The notes under the pieces were generated by a model that had not been told where the DNA came from, did no database searches, and saw nothing but the letters and a program-made list of their open reading frames with translations. 64,000 nt of DNA from Cycas panzhihuaensis (lineage: Eukaryota; Cycadophyta), in assembly GCA_023213395.1 (NCBI GenBank), contig CM041465.1:227609741-227673740 (forward strand), read 5' to 3'. The number at the start of each line of letters is the position of its first letter. The stretch's first letter is position 1. A program made the position numbers and the translations under genes. Positions 38,021-49,650 of the stretch are shown in pieces.

Positions 38021-38039
38021 TAATGAGGTTAAACTATGG
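38021..38039 (+). repeat. Recurrent motif after second RNase H, Tat-2
   Basis: TAATGAGGTTAAACTATGG, the cleanest single copy of the recurrent motif. With 33646-33664 it brackets the PMD gene plus second RNase H block. Confidence 0.7.
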
Positions 38040-38332
38040 TGACCACCAGGTTTATTTTCCTTACTTTACTCTCAACATCTTAGCACATAGCTCTCACTAC
38101 TCTTGTATCTGTATATAGCTATTTGTTCATGACATCTATTTGATCTTATGTATTGTCCCTACCACCCTTCCATCCTATTCTTATGATGGGGGCATCCCCC
38201 TCATTCGTTATCATTACCTAATATTTATACGGTGACACATAGGCAACCCTTATGTTGTCTCGCCCTTGCCTCTACACCCACATATTCTGCCATAACACTC
38301 ACCATCACCCTTGGCTCGTACCATTATTATGA
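38040..38332 (+). other. Tat-2 3' untranslated spacer
   Basis: About 290 bp between the motif and the (AT)n array without recognised coding content. Confidence 0.5.
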
Positions 38333-38752
<420 letters not shown>

Positions 38753-38819
38753 GTTACTAATATTGTATTGCTAGCATTCATCGTCACATTACGCCTCCAA
38801 GCTACGAGGCTCTATTGCT

Positions 38820-38829
38820 AAGGGGGTAG
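38820..38829 (+). promoter_or_regulatory. Polypurine tract of Tat-2
   Basis: AAGGGGGTAG directly before the TG of the 3' LTR: the standard primer site for plus-strand DNA synthesis. Confidence 0.85.
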
Positions 38830-41800
38830 TGTTTCCCAGCTACCAGGAATGGGTTCTTGGCAAGTCGACTCAGATAAGTACAGGCATGTTTATTACCTTT
38901 ATCTGTGTTACTCTTATAGAAAGGTAAATTGAAGCATCCCTTCATTGCATGGCTAACTGATGCATTTAAGTGATCATCTTGCATTCGTTGCTTGATCATA
39001 CTACTTGATACTCTTTCAGACTATGATGATTAGTGGGACATGCATCCCCATGGCACTCCACAACCCTCCTGTGTACCTCTATGTTGTCTTAGGCATCACT
39101 CAACCCGTGTGATCTGTCACACCCCTCCTTTGCCACATCGCAACCCTTTGCACCCTGCTAAGTGTGATTGGTACATCTTTATTCCAGTTATCAGTTTCTT
39201 GGGTGTCTTGTTGCTCTAGTACCCCATTTGTTTTAGGTCATCCTCTTCACATGACTCTCCCCAACCATCTGGACAGAGGGCCGACCCCTCCTAGGCCTGG
39301 GGTATCCTCTTTTAGGGCTCCCAAGCATCTATTTTTATCTGTATCACTGCACCATAGAAAATGTTGTGGTACCGTGGTAAACTTCGTGGTACTATGAAGT
39401 TTACCATGGGGTGACTGTCACTTAATATTTTTTAAAATCTGTCATGGTAATTTTCAAATTTTTCATGAAATTACCATGTGGCTTTGATACCACTTGAGTC
39501 CTACCCTAACCTTAATCATCCATTTAGCCTAGGGTTAGGTATAAAGCCTAAAAGAACTTCATTTTTCTCCTCTTCTTTCACCTTTTCTTCTCTATTCTCC
39601 TTCTTTCATAGGCACTTTTCTACAGGAATGCCCTACAACACCTGAGTTCCCTGTGCTCTAGCCTGAGATCCACCCTTTTTAGCTTGGACTAGTGGTAGAA
39701 GGCTTACCAATAAACATTTTCAAGTAAGGATTCACTCCAAGTTTCACCTCCATGTCCTTTCAACAAGTTCCAACAAGTTTATTTCTAGGTTGTAGCATCC
39801 TCCTAAGGACCCCCCCTGTAAGCATCTTAGATCTGTTATTTCTTATTGTTTTCAGGGGTAGACCTACCTTAAACTCAGTCTAGTAGGTATTATCTCAAAT
39901 TTTCTCCATTTCTTTCCTTTAAGCTTTCTTATAAGAGGTTAGATCATTAGCAATATCTTCCCTTTTTTCCATTTTCTAGTACATACAGGAGGTAATCCCT
40001 CCATTTCTTTCTTTACTTCCCACATCATCTTCCTATCCTCTCCTAGTTTTTTCTAAGAAGGTTGTGGAAGAGGATCCAAAAGAGTAAGAGAAAGGAGCCA
40101 AGATAGGTTCTGTACACAACTACGCCTACTCATCAAGGGCAACCCCCTTCTCCTCTTTCCTCTCTTCTACTCGTGCCTTTCTTGAGCTACCAAAGAGTCT
40201 TTCGGAATAGGCCAACACTAGATATTAGCATATATAGCTCCTTACTACATTGTTTCTAGGCTTGAGCACCTCTCTTAGGTAGTTTTTCTAGCCCCAAATA
40301 GTGTCTCTCATCCACCTTGGGTCTTGACTTGGCTAACATTGTAATTTACTGCATGTAGCGCACTTGCAACATAGGGAACATTTGTAAACCTCATGTTATT
40401 TGTTTCCCCTATATTTTACTACTATCATGCTATCCTAATCTATTGTTTCCTGTGTCTAAGGGTAGCGTGGAGGTGCACTTGTTAGAGGGTTAGCCATTTT
40501 GAGGATAACCTCCCCCACACCTTATTTGTATTGTTGATTTCTTGGGAGATGTAGAGTTGTTCTTTGGTTAGAAGATCACTTAGCTTGAAGTACTTTAACT
40601 TATAGTATTTTTAGCATTTTATAATTACATATATACATATATTTGCTTGGCATTCTAGCAGCCCCTTGGAAAAGGGTAGAAAACCTTTGTGATTGAAAGT
40701 TTATCGTACCATTCATGTAGAAGGGTAAACTGCAATAATCCAGATACGGTTCTTAGCTTTTCTTTTCATTGGTGACTTTAGCTTTTATATAGTTCCTTTT
40801 CCTTCATGTTGTTATTGCTTTCTTCCTTTTGTTTTAGGGGAGGTAAGGAAGCCCCTACACTGCTTGAGCATTGGGAGAGGGAAAAGAAGAAGCGAGTGTG
40901 GCATAAGGTAGAAACTCCATTTCAGCTGCATCATCTTTCCAAGCATGCCGCCTTCCTTTAGTGGGCCTTTTCTTGTTTTTTTTAGTTTTGTATATTTGCA
41001 TTAAAAGGATATAAAGGAATAAAGTAAAGAGAACCAACTTGTATCATTCATTTGCACACTATCTTACACTTTAGGAAAGAGCATTCGATAGGAGGTATCC
41101 CCTTCCATCTTTCCCTTTGGTTGCATACAAGCCCCTAGGGTTTACCTTATTGCCATACATTTTGTATGATATATTGGTTTATCTCTTTTCTTCCCTTTTC
41201 CCTTATTTAAAGTAAAATGAGAGTGAGGATTCATGTTTGAGAGAAAACAAGAGAAAAAAATGTATTTATTATCTTTTACACATATATGATTTACTTACCA
41301 CTCGTTTGCATGCACAAATACTTAGTCACCATCTGTTATCACACATAGGAGGCTGACTCTCTCATACATAAGGTGGTAGGAACTTCTTTTGCCACCATTC
41401 TTTGTCCTTCTAACACTCCCTTATGGTCGGTTAGTTTAAGGAGGACTTGTCCCCTAAGACCTCCTTCTTTTATCCCATCGTACCTACACCAACTTGGTAA
41501 CCTTATCACTCCCTTCTTTGGGCTAGTTTTGTGCATGAGGTGGTTGTCCAATGCCACCCTAATGAATAGATACCTCTCGCCACATACTTACACACATCCC
41601 ATCTAAATCCCTTCATCTTCCACGAGGATCTACTTCCTCATTGAGTCTTGCCTTCCTCTTTCAGCCATCCAAGGGTAGGAAGACCCCTATTTTGAGGTTA
41701 CTTAGGTAATTGAGGATATTCTTCACTTGCACCACCCTCTAGAATCAAAGACTAAGTTACTTAGAGGAAGTTATATATCATTCATGGGTCCCAAACCTGC

Positions 41801-41930
41801 ATTCTGATGCATATACGCCCTATGTGGGTGCTTCCTTTCACTTGTTGGATTGACCCCTTCACTTTGGAGCCTTCCGTTGACATTCCTAATCCCAACCAGG
41901 TGTAGTTACTATCTTATAGACGTGATTCTA
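38830..41930 (+). repeat. Tat-2 3' LTR
   Basis: 3101 bp starting TGTTTCCCAGC and ending GTGATTCTA (a former CA). Collinear with 23687-26751. Its TATA-like box is at 39540-39546. Confidence 0.9.
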
Positions 41931-42087
41931 ATAGCCTAAGAAGCCTTACATTCTATTGGATGGTAGTGTCTAAGTATACCATTGGCCAGCTTGATGGCAC
42001 ATACACAAAGTTCTAGAATTAACCTTATCTTGATAGCTCTCCATATGCTAGTGGTTTACATAACTTATCCAGGTAAGTTATGTAACA
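41931..42087 (-). repeat. Chromovirus 5' LTR, part 2
   Basis: Begins with ATAGC, the presumed right-hand target duplication of Tat-2, then CCTAAGAAGCC. It continues collinearly with 17421-17576 of the left LTR, ending GTAACA. The TSD copy ATAGA of the chromovirus follows. Confidence 0.9.
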
Positions 42088-42299
42088 ATAGATGTATCAT
42101 ATGCTTAATTCGAAAAGGTAAATAAGGGAAAAAAGGGTTTCGAGACAAGTATCCATACACAAGTTTTTAAGAGAAAATGATCAATATATACATGATAACA
42201 AAAAAGATATAGTATATTTGTCACTCATATGACTTATAGTACATAGTGAGGCTCATAAAATGCCTCTATCTTCTAATATAATACATAATACACTCATCC
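42088..42299. other. Flank of chromovirus insertion, no gene seen
   Basis: AT-rich sequence between the chromovirus right end and the second PMD copy. It should continue the copy C sequence that stops at 17172. Nothing recognisable. Confidence 0.4.
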
Positions 42300-44060
42300 A
42301 TATAACTCCTAATGGGATCCCTCTATGACACCTGGATCTACTCTCTCCCTCTTGCTTGGAGTCTCCCCATATGTAGACTCACTACGAGGTGGAAGGTGGT
42401 GTCATCCTTATTGTACAATAGCACTCATTGATGGGGTATATTGTGCTCTTACCTAAGCTAATGACATCTTATATAAGTATCATTTCTCATCCTTGACTAC
42501 CTTGAGCTCTAACTCTTATATCCTTAGCTTTATCCTCATATCCATATAAAGATATCAAGCTCGAAGAGGATGGCTATAATAGTTAATGTGATGTCCTAAT
42601 AGTGTATGATCCACTATGGTCCATGTTGGCACCTCCTCTGATGATGGAACGTAGGGGAATATCAGCACTAGTGTCCTCTGAACCTCTCTTAATCTCGCCA
42701 TCTTATCATCTATCCAATGAAAATATGTAATACATGATCCATCCCCTTAGAATTAAAAAAAAAAAAAACCTCAATGATGAAGTAGTATAATCTAACATAA
42801 GATGAATAAATTAAATGTTATACTTAGTAGTGACTCTCCTCTTACTAGCTTTGCTCCTATCACCTCCTTGATCGATGGTACTCCCTGTCCCTATGGCTCA
42901 TGGGAAACCTCCTAGATAACTTTGCCCTCTCCTACTTACTCCCTCCACCTCTACCCTATCTATTTATGGAGCCTAGCTCCATGCTCTATATGGAACCTCT
43001 TCTACCTTCCACAGGTGCTCTACTCACTTACTCTAGTACCTATAGCTCCCTCCTACTTCTTCACTAGATGAGGCACCTCATGTGAGTCCTCATCCCTTCT
43101 CTCTACCACCTATGTCATCTCTCCCACCTCTTCCTTATCCATCTCCTCCTCTCCCTCTCCCTTGTCTAGCCACAGGAGCCTCTGCTACTACTACCCTCTT
43201 CACATCATCCATCCCATCATCACATCATACTAGGGGTCCTGCATATGCATCTTCCACTAGTTGCCTCTTTATCATCCTGCTAAGGAGAGGGCTACATGTA
43301 CTTTTATTTATGATATTTGGCCTATTATGGATCTTTGACCTCATATGCCACCTATTCATCCCTAGATCCATCATAGTTAGCTTCCTTAGTGTACCTCCTG
43401 GTCTCATAAGTGGAAAATGATCATACAACTAACATATTAATATAGAGCTATATGAGAATCCTCCCCTCTCTATCCTCCTGATCTGGTATAATTGGTGGCT
43501 AATGCTATCCACTATATATTATCCTTAGTTAATCTGAATCCTCTAATTACACCTCCTTACTACCCAGTCCACTAAGCTAGAACCCCCATAAAATTTTGGG
43601 TTCTAGCTATCCTATAAATAATGATCAAGGTGATAATCCTCCTAACCATAGGAATATCACCTACTGTCCAAATAACATCTACTAATATCCTATTCTGGCC
43701 AATCTAATTAGTACAACCTATCAGATACTCACATCACTCTATTTAGGACTCTTCATTAGTCACCCAGATAAGCCTCATCTACTCTCCATACTAGCTAACC
43801 CCCATGATCCTCCTTACATCTCTTAGAGTGATCTCAATCTCTCTGATATCTTATACTTAGAATATGTTATGTCTTAGGACCCAACAACTAATAAAGTCAT
43901 GCAAAATCTTGTGTTCCATGACTAATTAGGTTAATCCACTCACCCGTGAGAGTCCACATGCTCTCAAGATCACCCATCCTATCTCATCTAGCTAACTGAC
44001 TAGCTCCTCAATGGCCATTCCCTTATTTTCTCATGTCGCCACTCTATCTAGGGCCTATAT
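42300..44060 (-). pseudogene. Second antisense PMD gene copy (decayed)
   Basis: Minus-strand PMD gene, related in layout to 34390-36930. The best block (about 43930-43810) reads LHDFISCWVLRHNIF, then REIEITLRDVRRIMGV. This parallels LLVDIISHWDRQRHVFHLL and VTVTPRDVRRILGV of the Tat-2 copy. Pro/Ser- or acid-rich low-complexity sequence follows (about 43400-43080), then an AT-rich patch at 42720-42840 where the Tat-2 intron would lie (acceptor not conserved). A charged C-terminal part follows to about 42400. Upstream sequence 44500-44770 matches the upstream region of the Tat-2 PMD gene. Heavily broken; no product expected. Confidence 0.68.
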
Positions 44061-44838
44061 CATGTCATAAAGATCACGTTAGTTCCTTCATTTTACTTAA
44101 TAAAAAAAATTCTTAAAGACTTTTTTAAGTAAAGTTTAAAAGTGTGGTTGTATAGCTAAAAACACAATTTCATAGTTTAAAAATATAATTTTGTAGTAAA
44201 AAACGTGTTTTTTTTCTTATTGTTCTAAGTTGCAAAATCATGTTTTTGGTTATGTTCTTATATTTTTTGTTGGTTAATCATATTTTTAGTGTAGTGCTTA
44301 CATTTTGCACACTATATTATTACATTTTTCAATAAAAAACTAAAAAACCTAAAAAAATAGTAGTCCTAACTCATCGAGTATCTAGCTCTCTACTCCATTC
44401 TATTGATGATTATCCTCTAGAGCTAGTCCTCTATTAGAATGGGTTCTTAAATGCCTTAAGAATGAGAAAAATGGCCTCTTAGTAGCTCCTTTCTCCTAAT
44501 CCCTCTTGTGAAAATGAATTTCATTCCTTCTCAATTTCCTTACAAATAGGGAGGGATTTTTCTCTGCTTTCTTAGGTAGAATCTTTCCTAGCTCCTATGG
44601 GATCTATCAAAGCAAACTATACTTCTTTTTAATCACCATTATTATCAAATTTACCTCAAAACATTAGAAACTATTTGTTTTTTTTTTATAATAGGTCTAT
44701 TTATCATTCTTGAGACATGTTTACTATTTTCTAGGGCTCATCTTTTTTTGGAGATATGATCCATCACCTTCCACTCATTCCTTTTATATGGATTATTGGT
44801 TTGGTCTCTGGAACCTTGTTATAAGTCTTTTTTCACCT
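44061..44838. other. AT-rich spacer upstream of second PMD copy
   Basis: Part (about 44500-44770) matches Tat-2 36900-37260. At 44140-44300 there are several short A/T-rich repeats around aaaacacaattt and aaatcatgttttt. No gene recognised. Confidence 0.5.
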
Positions 44839-45275
44839 ATTAATAAGCTAGAACTATGATGGGAACTTTGCTTTGAATCATTTTCCACCTGTTAATGAGC
44901 TGAAACTATGACATGAACTTTATTGCAAACCTGTTTCCACTTGTTAATGAGCCAAAATTATGACAAGAACTTTGCTCTGAACCTTCTCTCACTTATTAAT
45001 GAGCTAAAACTATAACAAAAACTTTGCTCTGAGTTCCTTCTACCTATTAACAATCTTAAACTACGATAAGGAACCCTCTAAAAATGATCATTAATGAGGT
45101 TAAACTATGATATTCAACCTTTGAAATCCCTCACCCTATTAATGAGGCTAAACTATAATGGGTTTACTCCAAAAAGTCACCTATTAATAAGCTTGTAAAC
45201 TATGACAGTCTACCCTTTTTAGTTTGGTAAAAAGATTTCCCTCAAATGCATGGTTAAAGAGAGATAAACTATGAC
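44839..45275 (+). repeat. Nine-unit tandem array of the recurrent motif
   Basis: Degenerate units of TTAATGAGCTAAACTATGAC, starting at about 44841, 44892, 44944, 44994, 45046, 45091, 45139, 45183 and 45254, spaced 44-71 bp (mostly 44-52). The sequence between units often reads AACTTTGCTCTGA..CCACCT. It is an expanded form of the single motifs that border the second RNase H elsewhere. Confidence 0.85.
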
Positions 45276-45285
45276 TAGTTGTATA

Positions 45286-45385
45286 GTAAAGTCCCATCCA
45301 GTTTGTGGTCATTTGGTAGTAATGTCCCATCTAATTTATGGGTATTTAGTGGTGAAGTCCCATCTAATTTGTGGATATCAGATAG
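45286..45385 (+). repeat. Tandem repeat, three units of about 33 bp
   Basis: Units built on AAGTCCCATCTAATTTGTGG, at about 45289, 45321 and 45356. It follows the nine-unit array directly. Confidence 0.85.
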
Positions 45386-45402
45386 GTTTTTCTAGGTTTT
45401 AG

Positions 45403-45540
45403 ATACCTAGTCCTTTTGGATGAGTTTTTAGCGATGATAGATACCTAGTCCTTTGTGTAGATCTTTTGTGACAATAAGCATCTAATCTTTTTTAAAGAGA
45501 TGTAAATAGTGGCATTTTGGTATTAGAAACTCAGTCTTTT
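45403..45540 (+). repeat. Tandem repeat, about four units of 33-45 bp
   Basis: Units built on TAGATACCTAGTCCTTTT, at about 45405, 45438, 45474 and 45519, becoming more degenerate to the right. Third consecutive array of different sequence. Confidence 0.75.
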
Positions 45541-46399
45541 TAGGTAGGTTTATTAATAAAATTCTTTTAGTTTTATTATTGTAGGAAGTTTATTTCAAAG
45601 GCTTCTTTACCTCATTATTCATATGCTTCATTTGGTTTTCTTCATAATTGGTTGAAGAACAATCACCTTCATCATTGCCACCTCTCACCATCTTATTTTC
45701 TTCTTAGAATAGGATCTTTAGGTGTTAAGGGGGTAAATGTTTTACTAAACCTTGGACTCTAATTTATATTTACAACTTTTAATGTGTTTTTTTTATGGTT
45801 TCATGAGAAAAATAAATGGTGGACTTAGTTTTATGGTGAGTTAGACTATGTTTTGATGAATTAAAGTATTGATTTGTTTTATGATGTATTATGAATGATG
45901 ATGTAATGTGTATTTTAATATTAACTACCAATGATTAAGACTATGGCATTTAAATTTTCCTTTCACAATTAATTTAATTCAAATTTTCTTTTAAAATATT
46001 ACATTTAAAGTTTTATTATTGATTTTACCTATAATTCATATTTTTTAATCATTTTTGGGCTTGTACTTATTATTTTCATCTTGTTTTGGGCCTCTTTACT
46101 CATTTATAAAGTCATTTATGTCTTAATTCATTGTTTAAAATTTATTTTTTTTGAATTTTTAGTGAGTTAATTTTCAATTCCCATTTGTCACATTTTTAGT
46201 GTTTCCAAAAATGTGACTAGTCACATTTTTAGAATAAAGTCATATTTTTGGTAGGTCTGAAAATGTGACTGGTCACATTTTTTATTATCATGCATGCAAA
46301 ACTTAGCTAGTGTGCTAGATTTTTACATGCCATCACCCAAATTTAATGAAATCTTATCCTTTTGATGCCCAAGAATGATGAGTGGGGTTTTGTTATTTC
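45541..46399 (+). other. AT-rich 3' region with palindrome cluster, no gene seen
   Basis: Non-coding stretch between the tandem arrays and junction module copy 3. It holds the palindrome cluster annotated separately. Confidence 0.5.
46187..46281. repeat. Palindrome cluster around AAAATGTGAC / GTCACATTTT
   Basis: Five copies of a 10-11 bp word in alternating orientation: GTCACATTTTT (46187), AAAAATGTGAC (46207), GTCACATTTTT (46220), AAAATGTGAC (46260), GTCACATTTT (46272). Positions 46207-46230 form a perfect 24 bp palindrome. 46187-46217 can form an 11 bp stem with a 9 base loop. 46260-46281 has 10 bp arms with a 2 base centre. Confidence 0.9.
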
Positions 46400-47757
46400 T
46401 CATTGAGAAGAAAATCATGAGTTGTTCAAGTTTTATGTGAGTTTTTACTTATTTTTGGAGGTTTTTTTTAGGACTACTACTGCTATGACTTCAAAGTTGA
46501 TTTTAGTGATGCTTATGGGTGAAACCAAGAGAAGAATTTGATAGTATGACTTGCTACTTTGCTGATATTCAAATATTAATGATTTAATCTTTAAGTCATT
46601 TAGCTCTTGTTACTTGTTGTTTTTCTTCCTTTACTTGTTTTAAAGGAGAAATTTAGAAAGAATAAATCAATTGAAAGCAAATAGTCATTCTAAGGTAGAT
46701 TTTTGTACTAGGAAATAAGTCTTGATTTCATTGCTTACTTGATTTCATTTTGAAGGTTGCTTTCTTTTCCTTGAAAAGAGAATTTAACGTATTAAATGGA
46801 ATGTATACTTGATATTTTAGATTATTAAAGATTCAAGGATCCTTTTGGAGTCCCTGTTGCTCCAATTAAGATAACATCTTAAAGTTACATGGATAGTATC
46901 TTGTATGATGATTGTACTTCAAGTTTTATTATTTGCATACAACTTTAAAGGTCTAAAAACTCATTTTAAATAGTAGTAACACATCTTTGAAATCTCTCTT
47001 TGCATCATAGAACATTCATTTAAAGAAAAAATTGCATATTATGAAATAAAATCTTTCAATTAGCATTGCATGTTATCAATTTCTTTGAAAGCTTACATAG
47101 ACCAATTGCATGGTGTCTTACATCTCTTGTTAGTGCCTTTTCATTCATAATGAAGTGTGCATATTACATTTAAAATAATAGTTTCAAATTTGCATTAGTG
47201 TGTTTCATCTTTAAAGTAAAAAAAAAGGGATTCAAATATCTTACATGTACTTAGTCCTAATTTCTTTTACTTATTGGTTAAAGGTAGAATATGCCTTATT
47301 GCTTCATAGATTACCTAGGTTTATTATATTTCATTTTATTAAAAAATAAAAATAAAATATTAAAATAAAATATTAAAAAAAAAGAAAAAAAAAAATTTTA
47401 TTTTCTTAATCCTTTTTCCTCCATCTAAGTAGAACTCAAAAAGTTGAAAAGATTAAAGGATAGGAGTCCTTAGGAAGGACATAGAAGATATTATTAGAGT
47501 AGCTCTGAATTTAGAACTCCTTCACTCAGTTGTGTAGGTTAGTAGATTCTACCACCTCCCATATATCCAAACCTTTTATCACATTCCTCACTTATACCTT
47601 ACTTGATGATATAACTAGGTGAAGACTTCTTCTTAGGAGTTAGGCAAAGTTGGTTACTTAGGCCTTCTTAGACCTTATATCTCCTGGTCTTAATTAAAAC
47701 AATAGGATTATCCCACCAATTGAAAGATATTTAGTTTATGTTTACTTGAGACAACAC
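46400..47757 (+). other. Junction module, copy 3
   Basis: Homologue of 7863-9613 and 1-1523, with the (AT)n array replaced by an A-rich stretch (about 47216-47228) and a further AAATAAAATA-rich stretch (about 47340-47395). It ends at the same phrase (aacaccac) as the other copies and is followed by mid-gag sequence of copy D. No gene recognised. Confidence 0.6.
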
Positions 47758-47764
47758 CACACAC

Positions 47765-48489
47765 ATATCATTCTTTATTAGATCCTAGTCTCCTATTTGA
47801 CCGATTCACTAATGCCTTAAGACCCCATGTTTATTTTGAGGTGATCAAGGTTAGACCTCAAACTTATGAAGAAGCTATTGATTGATGCTTAGCCTTGTAA
47901 ACCTTTGAAACACAAGTGGGCATTAAAAAGGTTAGAAAATCTACTCCAAATGAGATAGTTCAAATGCCTAAAACTTCTCATTCTGAGCTAACTTATAATT
48001 ATTTAACATCTTCTATTAGGTCATTAGAGTGTGTGATTAACTCAAAACTATATGTTAATGATTATACTACTAATCCTCCTACTCAAGAGGCAAAAGTTAT
48101 TTACTTAACTGACAGAAGAAAGAAACAAGCTCCTCATATACCTTCTTCTTCTTCAAGAAAGACTAAATGATACCCTTATCACTAGACTAATACTCATAAT
48201 AGGAGCCAATATCATATAGTACAAATAATGAGTTAAAACATAAATAATCAAGCAAATTAAACTTTAAAGAGTACTTATGATCAATTGGTTCATAAGGACT
48301 CGTTACCTCAACATCAAGATAAAGAAGGCAAAGATGATAAAGACAAAGCTAAACAGACTAAAAATAGTGAAGGTGAACCTTCTATTTTTGATTTATTGAA
48401 GAAATATACTACTTTCTCTAATCCTTTAATAAAGCATGCTAATATCCAAACTTCCCTATCTTTTAAAGGTGGTGAAACCAAGAGAAGCA
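47765..48489 (+). pseudogene. gag: Tat Gypsy gag fragment, copy D
   Basis: Starts inside the capsid domain: LLFDRFTNALRPHVYFEV, QTYEEAID, stop, CLAL, then VGIKKVRKSTPNEIVQMPKT (open 47916-48170), matching copy A 6175-6400. A Lys/Asp-rich linker follows (open 48285-48500), ending GGETKRSIN. The next codons (MVETTKS) are at 50092, after the small LTR element. The reading frame would be continuous once that insertion and one TSD copy are set aside, so the insertion is younger than this copy. Confidence 0.82.
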
Positions 48490-48494
48490 TCAAC

Positions 48495-48806
48495 TATTAG
48501 AAATAAAGATGTAATAATATAAATTTCCATCATGAGTCCTAACATAAGAGAAGGTGGAGTTAGGACTCTACTTATGATCATAAGGATTACATCTTTCTCC
48601 TCTCTTCTTTCTCAAGTTCTTAAGTGGTAAGAGTATAAATATATAGTGATAATCACCTTATGAGTAGCCTATCACATACAATGAGCCATTACATCATCCA
48701 ATGGTAGGATAGCATGGATATGTGTGTATCTCACATATCTCGAAGTAGGTGAATGGGGGGAAGTGCATGTGTACAATGGACCCACATTGAACATTATGTT
48801 TTAACA
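48495..48806 (-). repeat. 3' LTR of small element
   Basis: 312 bp, TATTAGAAATAAAG to TATGTTTTAACA in plus order. It lacks about 85 bp present in the right LTR (around 49728-49815). Confidence 0.88.
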
Positions 48807-48889
48807 CACCCCCCTCCCCCTCCCCCTCATAATGTTTAATGTCCTTAAATCTTGATCTTGGATCTTCATGTCTTCATCTTGTATGCTGG

Positions 48890-49075
48890 CACCTATAAAC
48901 TGTAACTGTCACATATATCCTATATGCAATATCACATGTAACCTGTTTCCTATATTATGTATCCTATAACCTATTTTCTATATCGTGTATCTTGTAACTT
49001 GTTTCTTGTATTCAGTATATTGTAACCTGTTTCTTGTATCCTATAACCTATTTCTTATATATTATGGTTGAATTC
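48890..49075. repeat. Imperfect tandem repeat in small element
   Basis: Several degenerate copies of TGTAACCTGTTTCTTGTAT(C), spaced about 20-40 bp, forming most of 48915-49070. Confidence 0.75.
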
Positions 49076-49650
49076 ATCATATTGTATAGCTCGAGAAGAG
49101 CTTCTATATTAATCACTAAAATCATCTATAACCTATCAAAGACTTATAATTATATGCTATCTCTATAAACCTATATATGAAGTGTTTTATGCATATCTTC
49201 ATATCTTCACCTGTGTGGTGGCTATTTTCAATCTACATTAAGTTGTCCAACAAATCAAGCAAAGTGATATCTGAGTCCACATAAAATAAAATCCATCTAC
49301 TAAAATACATGGGTGACCAACTGCTGTAATTGCCAGTTTACTAAGAAATTGCTTCAAATACATGGTTAATCTTCTTTCCAAATTACTTGTAGGACTTTTA
49401 TATTGTCAACAGGTTGTTATATAGGCTTGCTTCCTACTACTAATGGGTATCTTCATATGGACTAATTTGAGTACCTATATGCTTCAAATACAAGTGCCAA
49501 CATGTATGAATTTAATATCCACATAAATCACATATAAACATACCATTAGCATCAACTGTGTCTCCTATATGCGACTTGATATACTTGAAGTAGATAATCA
49601 GGATCTTCACCTCACCATAGTGGCTTAGATATAAAACTGCTCTAATACCA

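Noticed and set aside
44839-45275. CRISPR-like array of regularly spaced repeats
   Set aside because: Units are degenerate, spacing is irregular and the context is a plant retroelement 3' region; no cas genes.
47216-47395. Poly-A tails of a LINE or processed gene
   Set aside because: The A-rich stretches lie inside the junction module, and one stands where the other copies have (AT)n; no retrogene or LINE sequence is adjacent.
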